From: an uncultured beta proteobacterium
GTDB taxonomy: Bacteria; Pseudomonadota; Gammaproteobacteria; Burkholderiales; SG8-39
Reading direction: 5' to 3'
Length of the DNA stretch: 64,000 bases
Assembly (NCBI GenBank): GCA_903859155.1
Contig: CAIOLO010000127.1
Location: 62,001-126,000, forward strand
Shown here one piece after another: positions 32,218 to 42,332 of this stretch. A program made the translations under genes and the position numbers. A model generated the notes under the pieces. It had not been told where the DNA came from and did not search any database. It was given only the letters and a program-made list of their open reading frames with translations. Numbering within the stretch: position 1 is the first letter of the stretch; each line of letters opens with the position of its first letter.

Positions 32218-33621
32218 TTACATACGCCACTCCAGGTACGAATAGATGTAGTTCGATCCGCCATCCACGTTGCCGAACAGCCGCGATGTCCCGAAAATGC
32301 CGGAACGATGCGATACACCCAGGCCGGCGTAGGTGTCACGCAGAGACTTCGCGCCGACCAGATCGCCGATGCTGACGTCGGCGCTCAGGTCCAGGTAATT
32401 GAGCAGGCGTGAACTATTGCGCGCGCGCGCGATCTGGTCGCGCATTTCGACAAACGGCACGCGTTCCGCATACGAGACACCCGTTCCCAGGCCCACCCGG
32501 GTGCGCACACGCTGGCTCCAGGGAAATCCGTAGTAATAACCTTTCATATAGGCATTGAATTGCCAGGAATTTTCCTGAAGGCCGCGCTCATTGTGATGCA
32601 GGGCGCCGAGGTAGCCGACGAAATCGAGCGGCCATCCGTTCAGCCGCTCGATGAACGGTCGCCCCACTTCAACCGCCGCGATCCTTGTCCTGTCCGCGGT
32701 ATTAATCGAGAAGCATTTGAGCAGCATCACCTTGGCAAAATCGCAATCGGTCGAGGTGCCATAGAGCCCCTTGACAATCAACGGGCGGCCCTCGGGCCAG
32801 GCGTCATGATCAGGTGAAAAGTCATAGGCCAGCCCGAGCAGGCCGGCAAGCTGGGTGCGGTCCTGGACGATGGGACTCGCGCGTACGCCCGAGGAGAACC
32901 GCCGCGCGGTTATGCCCCCCAGAAGCCTCCAGCGTTCGGAGATCCGGTACACCGCCGACAGGCCGAATTCGACATTGATGCCTCTGCCGGGTTCGTACGC
33001 AGGACGCACGGCCGTGGCCTCCGACTGGCGCACACCGTAGTAATAATTGTTCAGGTTGCGATCCCGAGCGGCGAACGCCAGCTGGGGTTGCACCTTCAGG
33101 TTTCCATGGGTCCAGTCATAACGATAGCCGGCCCTGAGCTCGGTGCCATTCGAACCGCCGGCGGCATCGTGCAGCAACTCCCCGAAAAGCGTGCCCCAGG
33201 GCCTGCGCTGCTGATACCCCAGCCCCAGGTCGACCTCCTGGTCGCGATTGGCCATGCCGGCCAGACTCGCCGGTATGTGGTCGTAGAGAAATCCCTCGAA
33301 GCGATAACCGAGAAACACATCAAAACGCGAGTCCGGCGTTTCGTCGAGCTTCAGGCCGAATCGATAGGCCTCCAGGAAGACCCGTTTGCCTTCGTAAATA
33401 TAGAGTGGAACCAGATCATTGCGCGTGCCGCCACCACGGTAGGGCGAGTTCTCAAAGCGCAGGGCAAGCCCCAGTCCCGCGCCGCCCGTTGCCACAGGCA
33501 CCTCCGCTGCAATACTGGGCAAGACGTCGGTTGCCGCCCGCACTATTGCCGGAAAAAGCGCGATGCACAATGCACCAGCCGCAATGATCCGTGCCGAATA
33601 TCTCAATCCGGAAGTCATCAA
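32218..33621 (-). CDS. MipA/OmpV-like outer-membrane protein
   Basis: 467 residues with a signal peptide ending near AIVRA. The first half has MipA/OmpV features: FENSPYRGGGTRNDLVPLYIYEGKRVFLE and YRISERWRLLGGITARRF. The second half (from about 285) adds further barrel-like strands with many aromatic residues and ends in YSYLEWRM. The family (often about 250 residues) includes an MltA-interacting scaffold; this one is nearly double length. Function unknown beyond the envelope location. Confidence 0.7.
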   Translation of the reverse strand: MMTSGLRYSARIIAAGALCIALFPAIVRAATDVLPSIAAEVPVATGGAGLGLALRFENSPYRGGGTRNDLVPLYIYEGKRVFLEAYRFGLKLDETPDSRFDVFLGYRFEGFLYDHIPASLAGMANRDQEVDLGLGYQQRRPWGTLFGELLHDAAGGSNGTELRAGYRYDWTHGNLKVQPQLAFAARDRNLNNYYYGVRQSEATAVRPAYEPGRGINVEFGLSAVYRISERWRLLGGITARRFSSGVRASPIVQDRTQLAGLLGLAYDFSPDHDAWPEGRPLIVKGLYGTSTDCDFAKVMLLKCFSINTADRTRIAAVEVGRPFIERLNGWPLDFVGYLGALHHNERGLQENSWQFNAYMKGYYYGFPWSQRVRTRVGLGTGVSYAERVPFVEMRDQIARARNSSRLLNYLDLSADVSIGDLVGAKSLRDTYAGLGVSHRSGIFGTSRLFGNVDGGSNYIYSYLEWRM

Positions 33622-34223
33622 CCTGCACCCCGCTGCTTGATTTCGCCCAGTTTACTGCGGAACGCCGGTCCAGCATGTGCACCGGCGAACACACCACAGC
33701 GATGGAAAACCTTCATGCCTGGCGCCGAAATCAACTGACCAGACCTAGCGGCGCCCCATGGCCGCGCGCAAGCGCCCGGCATCGAGAATATGTACATGTT
33801 TTTGCTGTGCCTTGACTAAACCATCTTACTGAAGCCTCCATAGCGCGCGACTCCCGGTTTCTATTTTAAGCCCCAGGCAGCCGCTAATTTCGTCGCGAGC
33901 CATAAGCAGGTGGAATTCATTCCACGGATACCCGCGTAGATATCGGAAAACCTGGCGCGCATCAGGCAGGCAAAGGAACGGGTGAAATCTGCCATGAGCT
34001 TTCCGGATCTCGGTGGGTGCGCTGAGCCTTCCAGCGGCATACCAATAAGCGTGTCGACCGTCCGCAGTGCAAGCCCCGGCAGGTAAAGGGGACAAAAGCG
34101 GTGGGCAAGGCCGGGGTGAGTCGGCGACGCTTGATACCTGCAGATTTGCTGCTGCGCGCCGATGTGCATGGAGCAGGCCGGAACGCGCTGCCATCGCCTC
34201 AAATTTCTCCGTCGCCCCCCCTG
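33622..34223. other. 602-bp region without a recognisable gene
   Basis: Short open frames on both strands (for example 33861-34202 minus) show no family motif, signal peptide or credible ribosome site. No repeat or hairpin stood out. Confidence 0.5.
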
Positions 34224-34895
34224 TCATGCAAGGGAAAGGATGCGCTCGCGAAGCACGATCGTGTTGCCCCTTTCCTCGAGGTAGCCGCGCACCTGCATCT
34301 GCTTCATGACGCGACTGACGCACTCGCGCGAGGCCCCGATCACGCGGCCAATATCGCGCTTGGTATAGTGTCCGCTAACAATGCGCGCGCCGTTGATCCA
34401 TTCGGATTCCTGCAGCAGGAACTTGGCAAGCCGTGCGTCGACTCCGTGGAGGGCAAGGCTGCCGATACGACTGTCTGCTTCGCGCGATCGCTTGGCCATG
34501 CCGCGCAGCACGGCCATGGCCATCTCGAAATTCTCCTCCAGGCAACAGCTGAACTGCCGCTTGCCCAGCGTCAGGATGTCGCAGGGTTCGCGCGCCACGA
34601 TGGTCGCCGCGAGCGGCAGATCTTCGAACATTTCCATCTCGCCGAAATAGTCTCCCGCTTTCAGAATGGCGAGAATGACGTTATTTCCTTCGCGATCGCT
34701 CATCACCGCCTGGGCAACGCCGGATACGATGATATACAGGCAATGCACCCGGTCGCCGGCTTCTATGATGGCCGCGCCGCGGCGCACCATGCGCCGCTGC
34801 ACCACCCTGGCAACCGCCTCGAACTGGGCTTCGGAAAGCGACGCAAGCAGCGGCACATTGCGCAACAGCAGCGTGGAGGCTCGAGGCTCCGCCAT
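34224..34895 (-). CDS. Crp/Fnr-family transcriptional regulator
   Basis: 223 residues from MAEPRASTLLLRNVP. N-terminal cyclic-nucleotide-binding-like beta-roll (RRGAAIIEAGDRVHCLYIIVSG, LKAGDYFGEMEMFEDLPLAATIVA) and a C-terminal winged helix YTKRDIGRVIGASRECVSRVMKQ, whose recognition helix keeps the Glu and Arg of CRP. The N-terminal Cys cluster of FNR is absent, so it is not an oxygen sensor of that type. The PxGE/ARS cAMP contacts are not exact, so the effector is uncertain. Confidence 0.88.
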   Translation of the reverse strand: MAEPRASTLLLRNVPLLASLSEAQFEAVARVVQRRMVRRGAAIIEAGDRVHCLYIIVSGVAQAVMSDREGNNVILAILKAGDYFGEMEMFEDLPLAATIVAREPCDILTLGKRQFSCCLEENFEMAMAVLRGMAKRSREADSRIGSLALHGVDARLAKFLLQESEWINGARIVSGHYTKRDIGRVIGASRECVSRVMKQMQVRGYLEERGNTIVLRERILSLA

Positions 34896-35068
34896 TTGGG
34901 CAATCCTGCGGACGCAAGGGGCCCGCGCAGTGGGAATTATCTGGTTATCGGCAGTCCGCCGGATTTCTGAGGGCCCGCTCGCGAAATTCCTGCCTATCGC
35001 CCGGATTCCGCTTTCCGGGGCAGCAGACGCGGGCCTTTCCGGCTTGCGGCGCAATACCTGAAGGGCAC

Positions 35069-36367
35069 CTATATCGTGGAAGCCGGAGCCTTCTGGTCGA
35101 CCGCGCGCCTGCCGAATCTCATACCCACCCACATCACCAATGGCGGCAGGCTGACCAATATCGCCACCAGCCCTGTCATGGGCAGACCGAACCATTCGAT
35201 GATCGGCCCGGTCACCAGCGCCGTCGCCACACTGATCCCTCCGGCGAAACTCTCGTTGACCCCAATGGCACGGCCGCGCACCGCAGTCTCGGCGTGGTCT
35301 GCAATCATCGCCGTTGCCGCAACATTGGCCGCGGCCCAGCCCAGGCCGACGAGGAAGGTCCCCAGGGTCACCGCCCAGTAGGCACCGGTGAAAGCCACCA
35401 GGCTCGCCCCGATCAGCGCCACCAGCACACCCGGATACATGACCCTTTCACGGCCAAAACGATCGGCGAGTTTGCCCAAAGGAATGGTGAAGGCAAACAT
35501 GCCCGCCGAATGGAACATGTGCGAGAACGCAATCGCCCCCAGCGAGTGTCCATGGTGCGACAGTACCAGCGAGGTCAGTACCATGACGATGGACATGTTG
35601 CCCTGGGCTGCGCAGTTGGAAACGATAGCCATGCGCGTCGGGACGTTGCGCATCAGGCTCCAGGCGCTGAACTTGACGTCGCTGCTGCCCACGGGCCGCG
35701 GCGGCGGCGTATACCCGGGGTAATAGCGATCGAGATGCATGCCGATTTCCTTGGGATCCGGATGTACGAAAAATACCAGCCCCATTCCCGCGACTATCAG
35801 CAGAGGCAGCAGAAACCAGGGCAGACCCAGCGGGGTGTAGCCCAGCTGGACCGCAAATTTCTCGGCCCCGCTGATCATCAGCGGACTGATGACCAGCCCG
35901 ACCAATGACCCCAAGGCGATGTAACCCAGGGCCTGCGCGCGGTGAAAATGCGGATACATGTCGGTGGCGGCCACGCGCAGCTGCTGCGCGCCGTTCATGC
36001 CCATGCCGAAGATCAGCATGCCGACGACAAAAAACGCAATGCTGCGGATACTCATCGACCAGCCGACGATAAGACCGCCCACCAGCGCCAGCGAAAGCCC
36101 CAGAAAGATGCCCGGCTTGCGCCCATAGGCGTCGGTGATTTTGCCCACGGGGTAGGAGGCCAGAAATCGCGACAGCCCTATCAGTCCTACCGACAGCCCC
36201 GCCAGCGCCGCAGACCCGGTAAGCGCAATCACCATCAGCGGCCCCAGGCCATAGGCGAACTGCATGCCCGCGCCGGTAAAGGACTGCGACAGCGCGAACA
36301 AGATCGTATTGCGCCGGATGAGCGGTGGAATGACGAACGGGGGATGTTTGCTTGCAAGCTTGGACAT
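35069..36367 (-). CDS. MFS transporter
   Basis: 432 residues from MSKLASKHPPF. Twelve predicted TM helices. Loop 2-3 motif GKITDAYGRKPGIFLG and the equivalent in the second half GKLADRFGRERVMYPG are clear MFS signatures. Drug- or metabolite-efflux type by general appearance; substrate not deducible. No co-directional gene is coupled to it. Confidence 0.85.
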   Translation of the reverse strand: MSKLASKHPPFVIPPLIRRNTILFALSQSFTGAGMQFAYGLGPLMVIALTGSAALAGLSVGLIGLSRFLASYPVGKITDAYGRKPGIFLGLSLALVGGLIVGWSMSIRSIAFFVVGMLIFGMGMNGAQQLRVAATDMYPHFHRAQALGYIALGSLVGLVISPLMISGAEKFAVQLGYTPLGLPWFLLPLLIVAGMGLVFFVHPDPKEIGMHLDRYYPGYTPPPRPVGSSDVKFSAWSLMRNVPTRMAIVSNCAAQGNMSIVMVLTSLVLSHHGHSLGAIAFSHMFHSAGMFAFTIPLGKLADRFGRERVMYPGVLVALIGASLVAFTGAYWAVTLGTFLVGLGWAAANVAATAMIADHAETAVRGRAIGVNESFAGGISVATALVTGPIIEWFGLPMTGLVAILVSLPPLVMWVGMRFGRRAVDQKAPASTI

Positions 36368-36793
36368 GAAAGCCTTTTCTCGAAACACAAGCGCCGAGCG
36401 GTCTGCGACACGATCGGCGCGGGAAAGACGCCCATCATCCTATAATTTTGCCTTTCGTGATGCCGGCCCCGAGAGGGCTGATGACCCGTTTTTCCGATTT
36501 CCGCGCCTCCGGATCTTTTTGGGATATGCGGATTTTTCCGCCGTAGGCCGGTTGCTCGATATCCTGTAGCTCAAGAACTGAGGCCGCCGCGGACCGGCGC
36601 TCCGGCCAGTCGCGGATTTCGCTCAGGCCGCTACAATTTTTTGCACGTCATCCGAGGCCAGAAAGAATTTGCTGCACATGGGCGAGTCTCCGCGATGTTG
36701 TCGCCGGAACACTTTGTGAATGCGCCTATGATGCCAGTGTTGACGCCCCCTTGAGCGATATGCGACAGTCGGCCGCCACAACGGAAAGCCTCA
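36368..36793. other. 426-bp intergenic region
   Basis: Separates the divergent MFS and CDC48-like genes. A TATAAT at 36441-36446 stands out in GC-rich sequence but has no good -35 on either strand. No gene recognised. Confidence 0.4.
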
Positions 36794-36895
36794 ATGGAAC
36801 ATGAACGCAAAAGTTATCCGCACACCCTGAAGAGCATTGCCTGCGAAGCGGTGCAGCGCTGTCGCAAAGCACGGCAGGGGCGCGCGCAGACATGA
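36794..36895 (+). CDS. Putative 33-residue ORF coupled to the CDC48-like gene
   Basis: A GGAAAG ribosome-like site five bases before ATG (36794) opens a 33-codon frame (MEHERKSYPHTLKSIACEAV, then a basic tail) whose TGA overlaps the ATG of the AAA ATPase (ATGATG). The ATPase has no evident ribosome site of its own, so this could be a leader ORF giving translational coupling. No homology recognised; it may be fortuitous. Confidence 0.35.
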   Translation: MEHERKSYPHTLKSIACEAVQRCRKARQGRAQT

Positions 36896-38967
36896 TGCTG
36901 GAGTTGACGGTTGCGCCATCACTGCGCGAATACGCGGCCAGCAGTGCGTCTCTGGCGGGCATCGACCCGGCCCTCATGCAGCAGCACGGCCTCAAGCCCG
37001 GCGACCTGCTGCGCGTGGGCACCTTCCAGCGCGAGATCCTGGTTCGCATCGACGCGCCGAATGAAGACGATCGCGGCAGCGGGGAAATCCGTCTTGACCG
37101 CTTTCAGCGCCAGTCACTGGCTGTGCGCCTTTATTCGACCATAGAACTTACGCCTGAGCGCGCGCCACCGGTGAAGAAAGTACGGCTGCAGCCGGCGGTG
37201 GATCTGGGTTCGACCTCGGCGCATCACCTCGAGGAACACCTCAAAGAAGAGATGCTCGAGCAGCGCAGCCCGGTCGCCAAAGGCGCATTGTTGTTCCTGC
37301 ACTTTCACCACTCGGTGGCGGGCACCCTTTTCCAGGTGGTGGAAGTGCAGCCGGCTGCCGGCGTGGTTGACGCGGACACCGACGTGGTACTCGACACCGC
37401 CCCCGACGGCTTCAAGGGCAACGTCGCGCTCGAAGTGAGCTTCGACGAACTGGGCGGCCTGGCGCGCGAAATCGCCATGGTGAAGGAAACGGTGCAACTG
37501 CCGCTGCAGTTCCCGGGCATTTACCGGCAGGTGGGCATTCCCCCGGTACGCGGGGTGATTCTTTACGGGCCTCCGGGCACCGGCAAGACGTTGCTGGCGC
37601 GCGCCACCGCCAACGAGGTGAATGCCCAGTTTTTCCATATCAACGGCCCGGAAATCGTCGGCACCACTTATGGCGAGAGCGAAGGCAATCTGCGGCGGAT
37701 ATTCGGCGAAGCGGTGCACCATGCGCCCTCGGTGATCTTCATCGATGAACTGGACGCCATCGCCCCCAAGCGCGGCGAGAGCGGCTCGCACGCGGATACG
37801 CGACTGGTGACGCAGCTGTTGTCGCTCATGGACGGATTGACCAAGGTGGATGGCGTGGTGATCCTGGCCACTACCAACCGGCTGGAAACGGTGGACACCG
37901 CGCTGCGCCGTCCGGGACGTTTCGACTACGAAATCTATATCGGACCGCCCGACGCCGCGGGCCGCGAGCAGATCCTGCGAATTCACACCCGCGAGATGCC
38001 TCTGGATCGATTTGCGCGTGAATACCTGCCGGAAATCGCCGCCGACACACCGGGATTCGTCGGCGCAGACCTGATGGCCTTGTGCCGCGAGGCCGGCATG
38101 CATGCCCTGCGCCGCCACCGCCCGCCTTCGGGATCCCCGGCGCAATGGCAGCCGGAGACACTGCGGGTAAAGCGCGACGATTTCATTGCGGCACGCCGGC
38201 GCAGCCGGCCCTCGGCGGCACGCGCGACACTGGTCACCGTTCCCAACGAAGGGTTTGATCGCATTGCCGGCCTTGCGCAGGCGAAGGCGCGCCTGCTGGA
38301 GATGCTGATAGAACCGCTGCGCGCCGGTGCACCGCTGGCCGATAACGTGCTGATCCACGGCCCCTCGGGCACCGGGAAATCGCTGCTTGCCAAGGCGGTA
38401 GCAAAAGAAGCGGGCGTCAACCTCATCATGGTGGGCGGCCCGGAACTGTTCAGCAAATGGCTGGGCGAGTCAGAAGAAGCGGTGCGCCATGTATTCAAGC
38501 TGGCGCGTGAACTCTCCCCTTGCGTGATCTTCTTCGACCAGCTCGATGCCGTGGCCCCGGTGCGCGGCCGCGGCACCGGAACCTGGACCACCGAACGGGT
38601 GGTACATCAATTGCTGGCCGAACTCGACGATCTCGAGGGAAGTTCATCCGTGGCTGTCATTGCGGCGAGCAATCGCCTGGACCTGATTGACGAGTCCCTG
38701 CTGCAACCCGGTCGCCTGGGTACGCTCATTGATATTGCGCTCCCCGACGCAAACGAGCGGGTGGCAATCCTCGATCTCTATCTGGACCAACCCGGAGCAG
38801 CGTTTGTCGCGCGACTGGCCGCGCGCACCGAGGGCTGGAGCAGCGCGCGTCTTCGGGCGTTGTCCAAGACCGCAGAGCGGAGCGGAAAATTGCCGGAAAA
38901 TGACGCCGCCTGGGACGCTTTGATCCGGCGTATGGATAATCGTCAACACGTTGATCACCGGCAATGA
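36892..38967 (+). CDS. CDC48/p97-like double AAA+ ATPase
   Basis: 691 residues. A double-psi-barrel-like N domain (about 1-180) is followed by two AAA domains. D1: Walker A GPPGTGKT at 226-233, Walker B FIDELDA (D285, E286), arginine fingers R340 and R343. D2: Walker A GPSGTGKS at 490-497, Walker B FFDQLDA where Q550 replaces the catalytic Glu, and the first finger is Q605 with R608 kept. In p97, E578Q abolishes D2 hydrolysis while allowing ATP binding; by analogy D2 here may be a non-hydrolysing ring. Bacterial CDC48 homologues are known but partners are unclear; nothing nearby suggests a client. Confidence 0.9.
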   Translation: MMLELTVAPSLREYAASSASLAGIDPALMQQHGLKPGDLLRVGTFQREILVRIDAPNEDDRGSGEIRLDRFQRQSLAVRLYSTIELTPERAPPVKKVRLQPAVDLGSTSAHHLEEHLKEEMLEQRSPVAKGALLFLHFHHSVAGTLFQVVEVQPAAGVVDADTDVVLDTAPDGFKGNVALEVSFDELGGLAREIAMVKETVQLPLQFPGIYRQVGIPPVRGVILYGPPGTGKTLLARATANEVNAQFFHINGPEIVGTTYGESEGNLRRIFGEAVHHAPSVIFIDELDAIAPKRGESGSHADTRLVTQLLSLMDGLTKVDGVVILATTNRLETVDTALRRPGRFDYEIYIGPPDAAGREQILRIHTREMPLDRFAREYLPEIAADTPGFVGADLMALCREAGMHALRRHRPPSGSPAQWQPETLRVKRDDFIAARRRSRPSAARATLVTVPNEGFDRIAGLAQAKARLLEMLIEPLRAGAPLADNVLIHGPSGTGKSLLAKAVAKEAGVNLIMVGGPELFSKWLGESEEAVRHVFKLARELSPCVIFFDQLDAVAPVRGRGTGTWTTERVVHQLLAELDDLEGSSSVAVIAASNRLDLIDESLLQPGRLGTLIDIALPDANERVAILDLYLDQPGAAFVARLAARTEGWSSARLRALSKTAERSGKLPENDAAWDALIRRMDNRQHVDHRQ

Positions 38968-39141
38968 AAAAAGTCATCGGGTACCGCGGAGCTTCAACGA
39001 CCCGGGGCCTGTGGATGAGTTTGTCTTGAAATTCGGGCGCCCCAGGCAAGGGGATTAGCCGCAAACCACAAGCCCCGAACAGGGGTTACTTGCCGAGCGG
39101 TTCCCCATTCAGAAAGGCCACGCGCGCCAGCCACGGATCCC

Positions 39142-39816
39142 ATGCTCAGTATTCGCAATCTCGACAAATCCTACCGCGGTCCGGGCAGTCGCCTGATGAT
39201 GCGTGGCATCAGTTTCGAACTGGCCGCCGGCGAGTATGTTGCGATCATGGGCGAATCCGGCGTCGGCAAATCCACGCTCCTTAACATGATTGCGGGACTC
39301 GACCTGCCCGACCAGGGCAGCATCACCTTCGAGGGCACCGAACTCACCACGCTGGACGACAATGCGCGCACCGTGCTGCGGCGCGACCGCATGGGATTTG
39401 TTTTCCAGGCTTTTCATCTGCTGCCCCATCTCACGGTCGCGCAAAACGTCATGCTGCCGCTGCGCTTGGGCGGCGCGGCTGCGGACAAAAGCGCGCGGAT
39501 GGCCCTCGCAATGCTCGAGGCAGTCGGCATTGCGGCGCTCGCCTCGACCTACCCGCGCGAACTCTCGGGCGGCGAGATGCAACGGGTGGCGATTGCGCGC
39601 GCCCTGGTGCATCGCCCGCGCCTGGTTCTCGCCGACGAGCCAACCGGCAATCTGGACGCGGACAGCGCCCGCCAGGTCCTCACGGTCCTGCGTGAACAGA
39701 TCGTGCACGGCACCGGTGCGGGCATCCTGGTCACCCATTCTGTCGCGGCAGCCAGGACCACGGACCGCACCTACCGGCTGACTGCCGAGGGCTTGCAGCG
39801 TTGCGAGGAACACTGA
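39142..39816 (+). CDS. ABC transporter ATPase, LolD/MacB type (AttE-like)
   Basis: 224 residues with Walker [10 protein letters not shown] (about 36-44), Q-loop [10 protein letters not shown], signature [15 protein letters not shown], Walker [13 protein letters not shown] and the H-loop His in VTHSV. It belongs to the family that powers FtsX-like permeases (LolD, MacB, AttE). Followed two bases later by the permease gene and then an AttH/CrtC-like protein, so one operon. Confidence 0.92.
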   Translation: MLSIRNLDKSYRGPGSRLMMRGISFELAAGEYVAIMGESGVGKSTLLNMIAGLDLPDQGSITFEGTELTTLDDNARTVLRRDRMGFVFQAFHLLPHLTVAQNVMLPLRLGGAAADKSARMALAMLEAVGIAALASTYPRELSGGEMQRVAIARALVHRPRLVLADEPTGNLDADSARQVLTVLREQIVHGTGAGILVTHSVAAARTTDRTYRLTAEGLQRCEEH

Positions 39817-39818
39817 GG

Positions 39819-42332
39819 GTGCTGGCGTGGCTGGGGGCGACCATCCAGGCGGTCTCCGCGGGCGCACTGCGGGACAACCCTGGGCGATCCGCGCTAGCCT
39901 TGCTCGGGGTGGTACTGGGTGTTGCGCTCGGCGTCGCCGTTCATCTTGTCAATGCCAGCGCGCTCAACGAATTCACGCTGGCCGTTCACAGCCTGTCCGG
40001 AGAGTCGGACCTCACCATCCGCGGGCCGCGCGCCGGATTCGACGAGTCCGCCTATCCCAGTGTTGCCAGGCTTGCGCAGGTGCACTCGGCCAGCCCCGCC
40101 GTTGAAAGCGATGCGCAACTGGCTGGCCGGCGGGAATCCATCAGGATCATCGGCCTTGATCCGTTCCGCGCCGCCCAGGTTCAACCCCGAATGTTCGCGG
40201 CCATGGAAAATACAGTCACCGGTCTTTTCGATCCGGATGCCGTGCTCCTCAGCCCATCTGCCGCGGAATGGCTCGGCCTCAATCCCGGGGATACGCTGCG
40301 CATCACCGTCGGCACGGCCACTGTTGCACTGAAGATCGCAGGCCTCCTGCCCCCGGGGGCGTACCGGCAGCGCATCGCCGTCATGGACATCGCCGCGGCG
40401 CAGTGGCGCCTGCAGCGGCTGGGACGAATCAACCGCATTGATCTGCGCTTGCGCCCCGGAACCGATGTCGAAAACTTCCGGCGTACGCTGCTCCCCCTGC
40501 TCCCTGCCGGCACCGAGGCAGTGACGCCCGATGCTGACATAGAGCGCAGCGCCGAACTCTCGCGCTCCTATCGCCTCAATCTCGACATGCTGGCCCTGGT
40601 TGCCCTCTTTACCGGAGCGTTCCTGGTTTTCTCGACTCAGGTGCTGTCGATCCTGCGCCGTCGCACGCAGCTGGCGCTGCTGCGGGTGCTGGGACTGACG
40701 CGTCCCGCCCTGACCGGCATGCTGGTCGCGGAGGGTGCGCTGCTTGGCATGCTCGGCTCGACTCTGGGTGTGGTGCTGGGCTGTGCGCTGGCCGCCTGGG
40801 TGCTGAAACATTTCGGCGGCGACCTTGGCGCCGGTTACTTCCGCAGCGTCTCCGCGGACCTGCAGATCGCCCCCGCAGCGCTCGCCGCCTACTGGCTCTT
40901 CGGCACCGCCTTTGCCATCGTCGGCGCAGCCGTGCCGGCCATTGAGGCAGGGCGGCGCGCCCCGGCGCTGGCATTGCGCGCCGGCGATGAAGAGGAGGGC
41001 CTGAACAGACTGCACACCACCTGGGCGGGCGCAGGTTTGATCGCAGCGGGGCTACTCCTGACGCTGGCGCCCGCGCTCAACGGACTGCCGGTTTTCGGCT
41101 ATGCCGCCATTGCACTGATTCTGCTGGGCGCGTTGCTGCTGATGCCCCGGCTCACCACCCTGTCACTGCGCCGCGTTCCGGCATGGCGCTTCCCGCCGGC
41201 CATGCTGGCGGTCGCGCAATTGCAGGCCACCCCGCGCCAGGTCGCCATCAGCATCGGCGCCATAGTCACCAGTTTCAGCCTGATGGTCGCCATGCTGATC
41301 ATGGTCGGTTCGTTCAGGCAATCACTGGACGAGTGGTTGACAGGCATGCTGCCCGCCGATATCTACCTGCGCGCCGCGCGCGGCACGGATGCCGGATTTT
41401 TGACGCCGGAGCAACAGGAAAATATCGCCGCCACGCCCGGCGTCGTACGCGCCCGATTCATGCGCAGCCGCAATATTCTGCTCGCGCCCGAGCGGCCGCC
41501 GGTCACCTTGCTGGCGCGTCCCGTCGACACCACCAGCGGCAACCTGCCGCTGGTCAGCGCGCCGTTCACACTGCCGGCGAATGCCCCGCCCGCCGTCTGG
41601 ATATCGGAGGCGACCGCCGACCTGCATGGCTTGCACGTGGGCGATGAGTTGCGGCTGCCGATCGGCGCGCACCCGACAATGTTCACCGTGGCCGGGATAT
41701 GGCGCGACTATGTGCGCCAGACCGGCTCCATAGTCATCGATCGCGAAAGCTATATCCGCATGACCGGTGACCGGCTCGCCAATGAAGCGGCGCTATGGCT
41801 GGCGGCCGGCAATACCTTTGCCGAGCTCGAACAGGCGCTGCATCTGCGGCTGGGTGCGGCGGCCGGCATCGAAATCTCCACCTCGCGGCAGGTGCGCATC
41901 GAATCGCTGGCCCTGTTCGACCGTACCTTCGCCGTAACCTACGCGCTGGAGATTGTCGCCGTGCTGATCGGCCTGTTTGGAGTGAGCGTCAGCTTCAGCG
42001 CCCAGGCTCTGGCGCGCCGGCGTGAATTCGGCGTGCTGCGCCACATCGGCATGACACGCCGGGAGATCGGCATGATGCTCGGGTGCGAGGGCGCCCTGGT
42101 GGCGGCACTGGGCGTCGGTTTTGGATTGGCGCTGGGCTGCCTTGTCAGCCTGATCCTGGTGCAGGTGATCAACCGCCAGTCATTTCACTGGAGCATCGAT
42201 TTGCATGTTCCCTGGCTGGCGCTCGCCGCGCTGGCCTCGGTGCTGGTCGTCGCCGCCATTGGCACGGCCACCTGGAGCGGACGGCGCGTGATGACCGGCG
42301 ATGCGGTGCGTGCGGTGCGGGAGGACTGGTGA
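39819..42332 (+). CDS. FtsX-family permease, fused double unit (AttFG-like)
   Basis: 837 residues from a GTG two bases after the ATPase stop (a TTG at 39801 is an alternative). N-terminal TM helix LLGVVLGVALGVAVHLV, a first periplasmic domain, three TM helices, then a second FtsX module with TM IAISIGAIVTSFSLMVAMLIM, a periplasmic domain and three C-terminal helices. The two modules correspond to the separate AttF and AttG permeases of the Vibrio att system. Likely mechanotransmission rather than classical transport. Confidence 0.88.
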   Translation: MLAWLGATIQAVSAGALRDNPGRSALALLGVVLGVALGVAVHLVNASALNEFTLAVHSLSGESDLTIRGPRAGFDESAYPSVARLAQVHSASPAVESDAQLAGRRESIRIIGLDPFRAAQVQPRMFAAMENTVTGLFDPDAVLLSPSAAEWLGLNPGDTLRITVGTATVALKIAGLLPPGAYRQRIAVMDIAAAQWRLQRLGRINRIDLRLRPGTDVENFRRTLLPLLPAGTEAVTPDADIERSAELSRSYRLNLDMLALVALFTGAFLVFSTQVLSILRRRTQLALLRVLGLTRPALTGMLVAEGALLGMLGSTLGVVLGCALAAWVLKHFGGDLGAGYFRSVSADLQIAPAALAAYWLFGTAFAIVGAAVPAIEAGRRAPALALRAGDEEEGLNRLHTTWAGAGLIAAGLLLTLAPALNGLPVFGYAAIALILLGALLLMPRLTTLSLRRVPAWRFPPAMLAVAQLQATPRQVAISIGAIVTSFSLMVAMLIMVGSFRQSLDEWLTGMLPADIYLRAARGTDAGFLTPEQQENIAATPGVVRARFMRSRNILLAPERPPVTLLARPVDTTSGNLPLVSAPFTLPANAPPAVWISEATADLHGLHVGDELRLPIGAHPTMFTVAGIWRDYVRQTGSIVIDRESYIRMTGDRLANEAALWLAAGNTFAELEQALHLRLGAAAGIEISTSRQVRIESLALFDRTFAVTYALEIVAVLIGLFGVSVSFSAQALARRREFGVLRHIGMTRREIGMMLGCEGALVAALGVGFGLALGCLVSLILVQVINRQSFHWSIDLHVPWLALAALASVLVVAAIGTATWSGRRVMTGDAVRAVREDW

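Noticed and set aside
33861-34202. 113-codon minus-strand frame in the 602-bp gap
   Set aside because: No ribosome site, no recognisable motif; treated as non-coding.
36441-36446. TATAAT between the MFS and CDC48-like genes
   Set aside because: No -35 hexamer at a suitable distance on either strand.
37114-38358. 414-codon minus-strand frame opposite the CDC48-like gene
   Set aside because: Mirror of a clearly coding AAA ATPase; no motifs.
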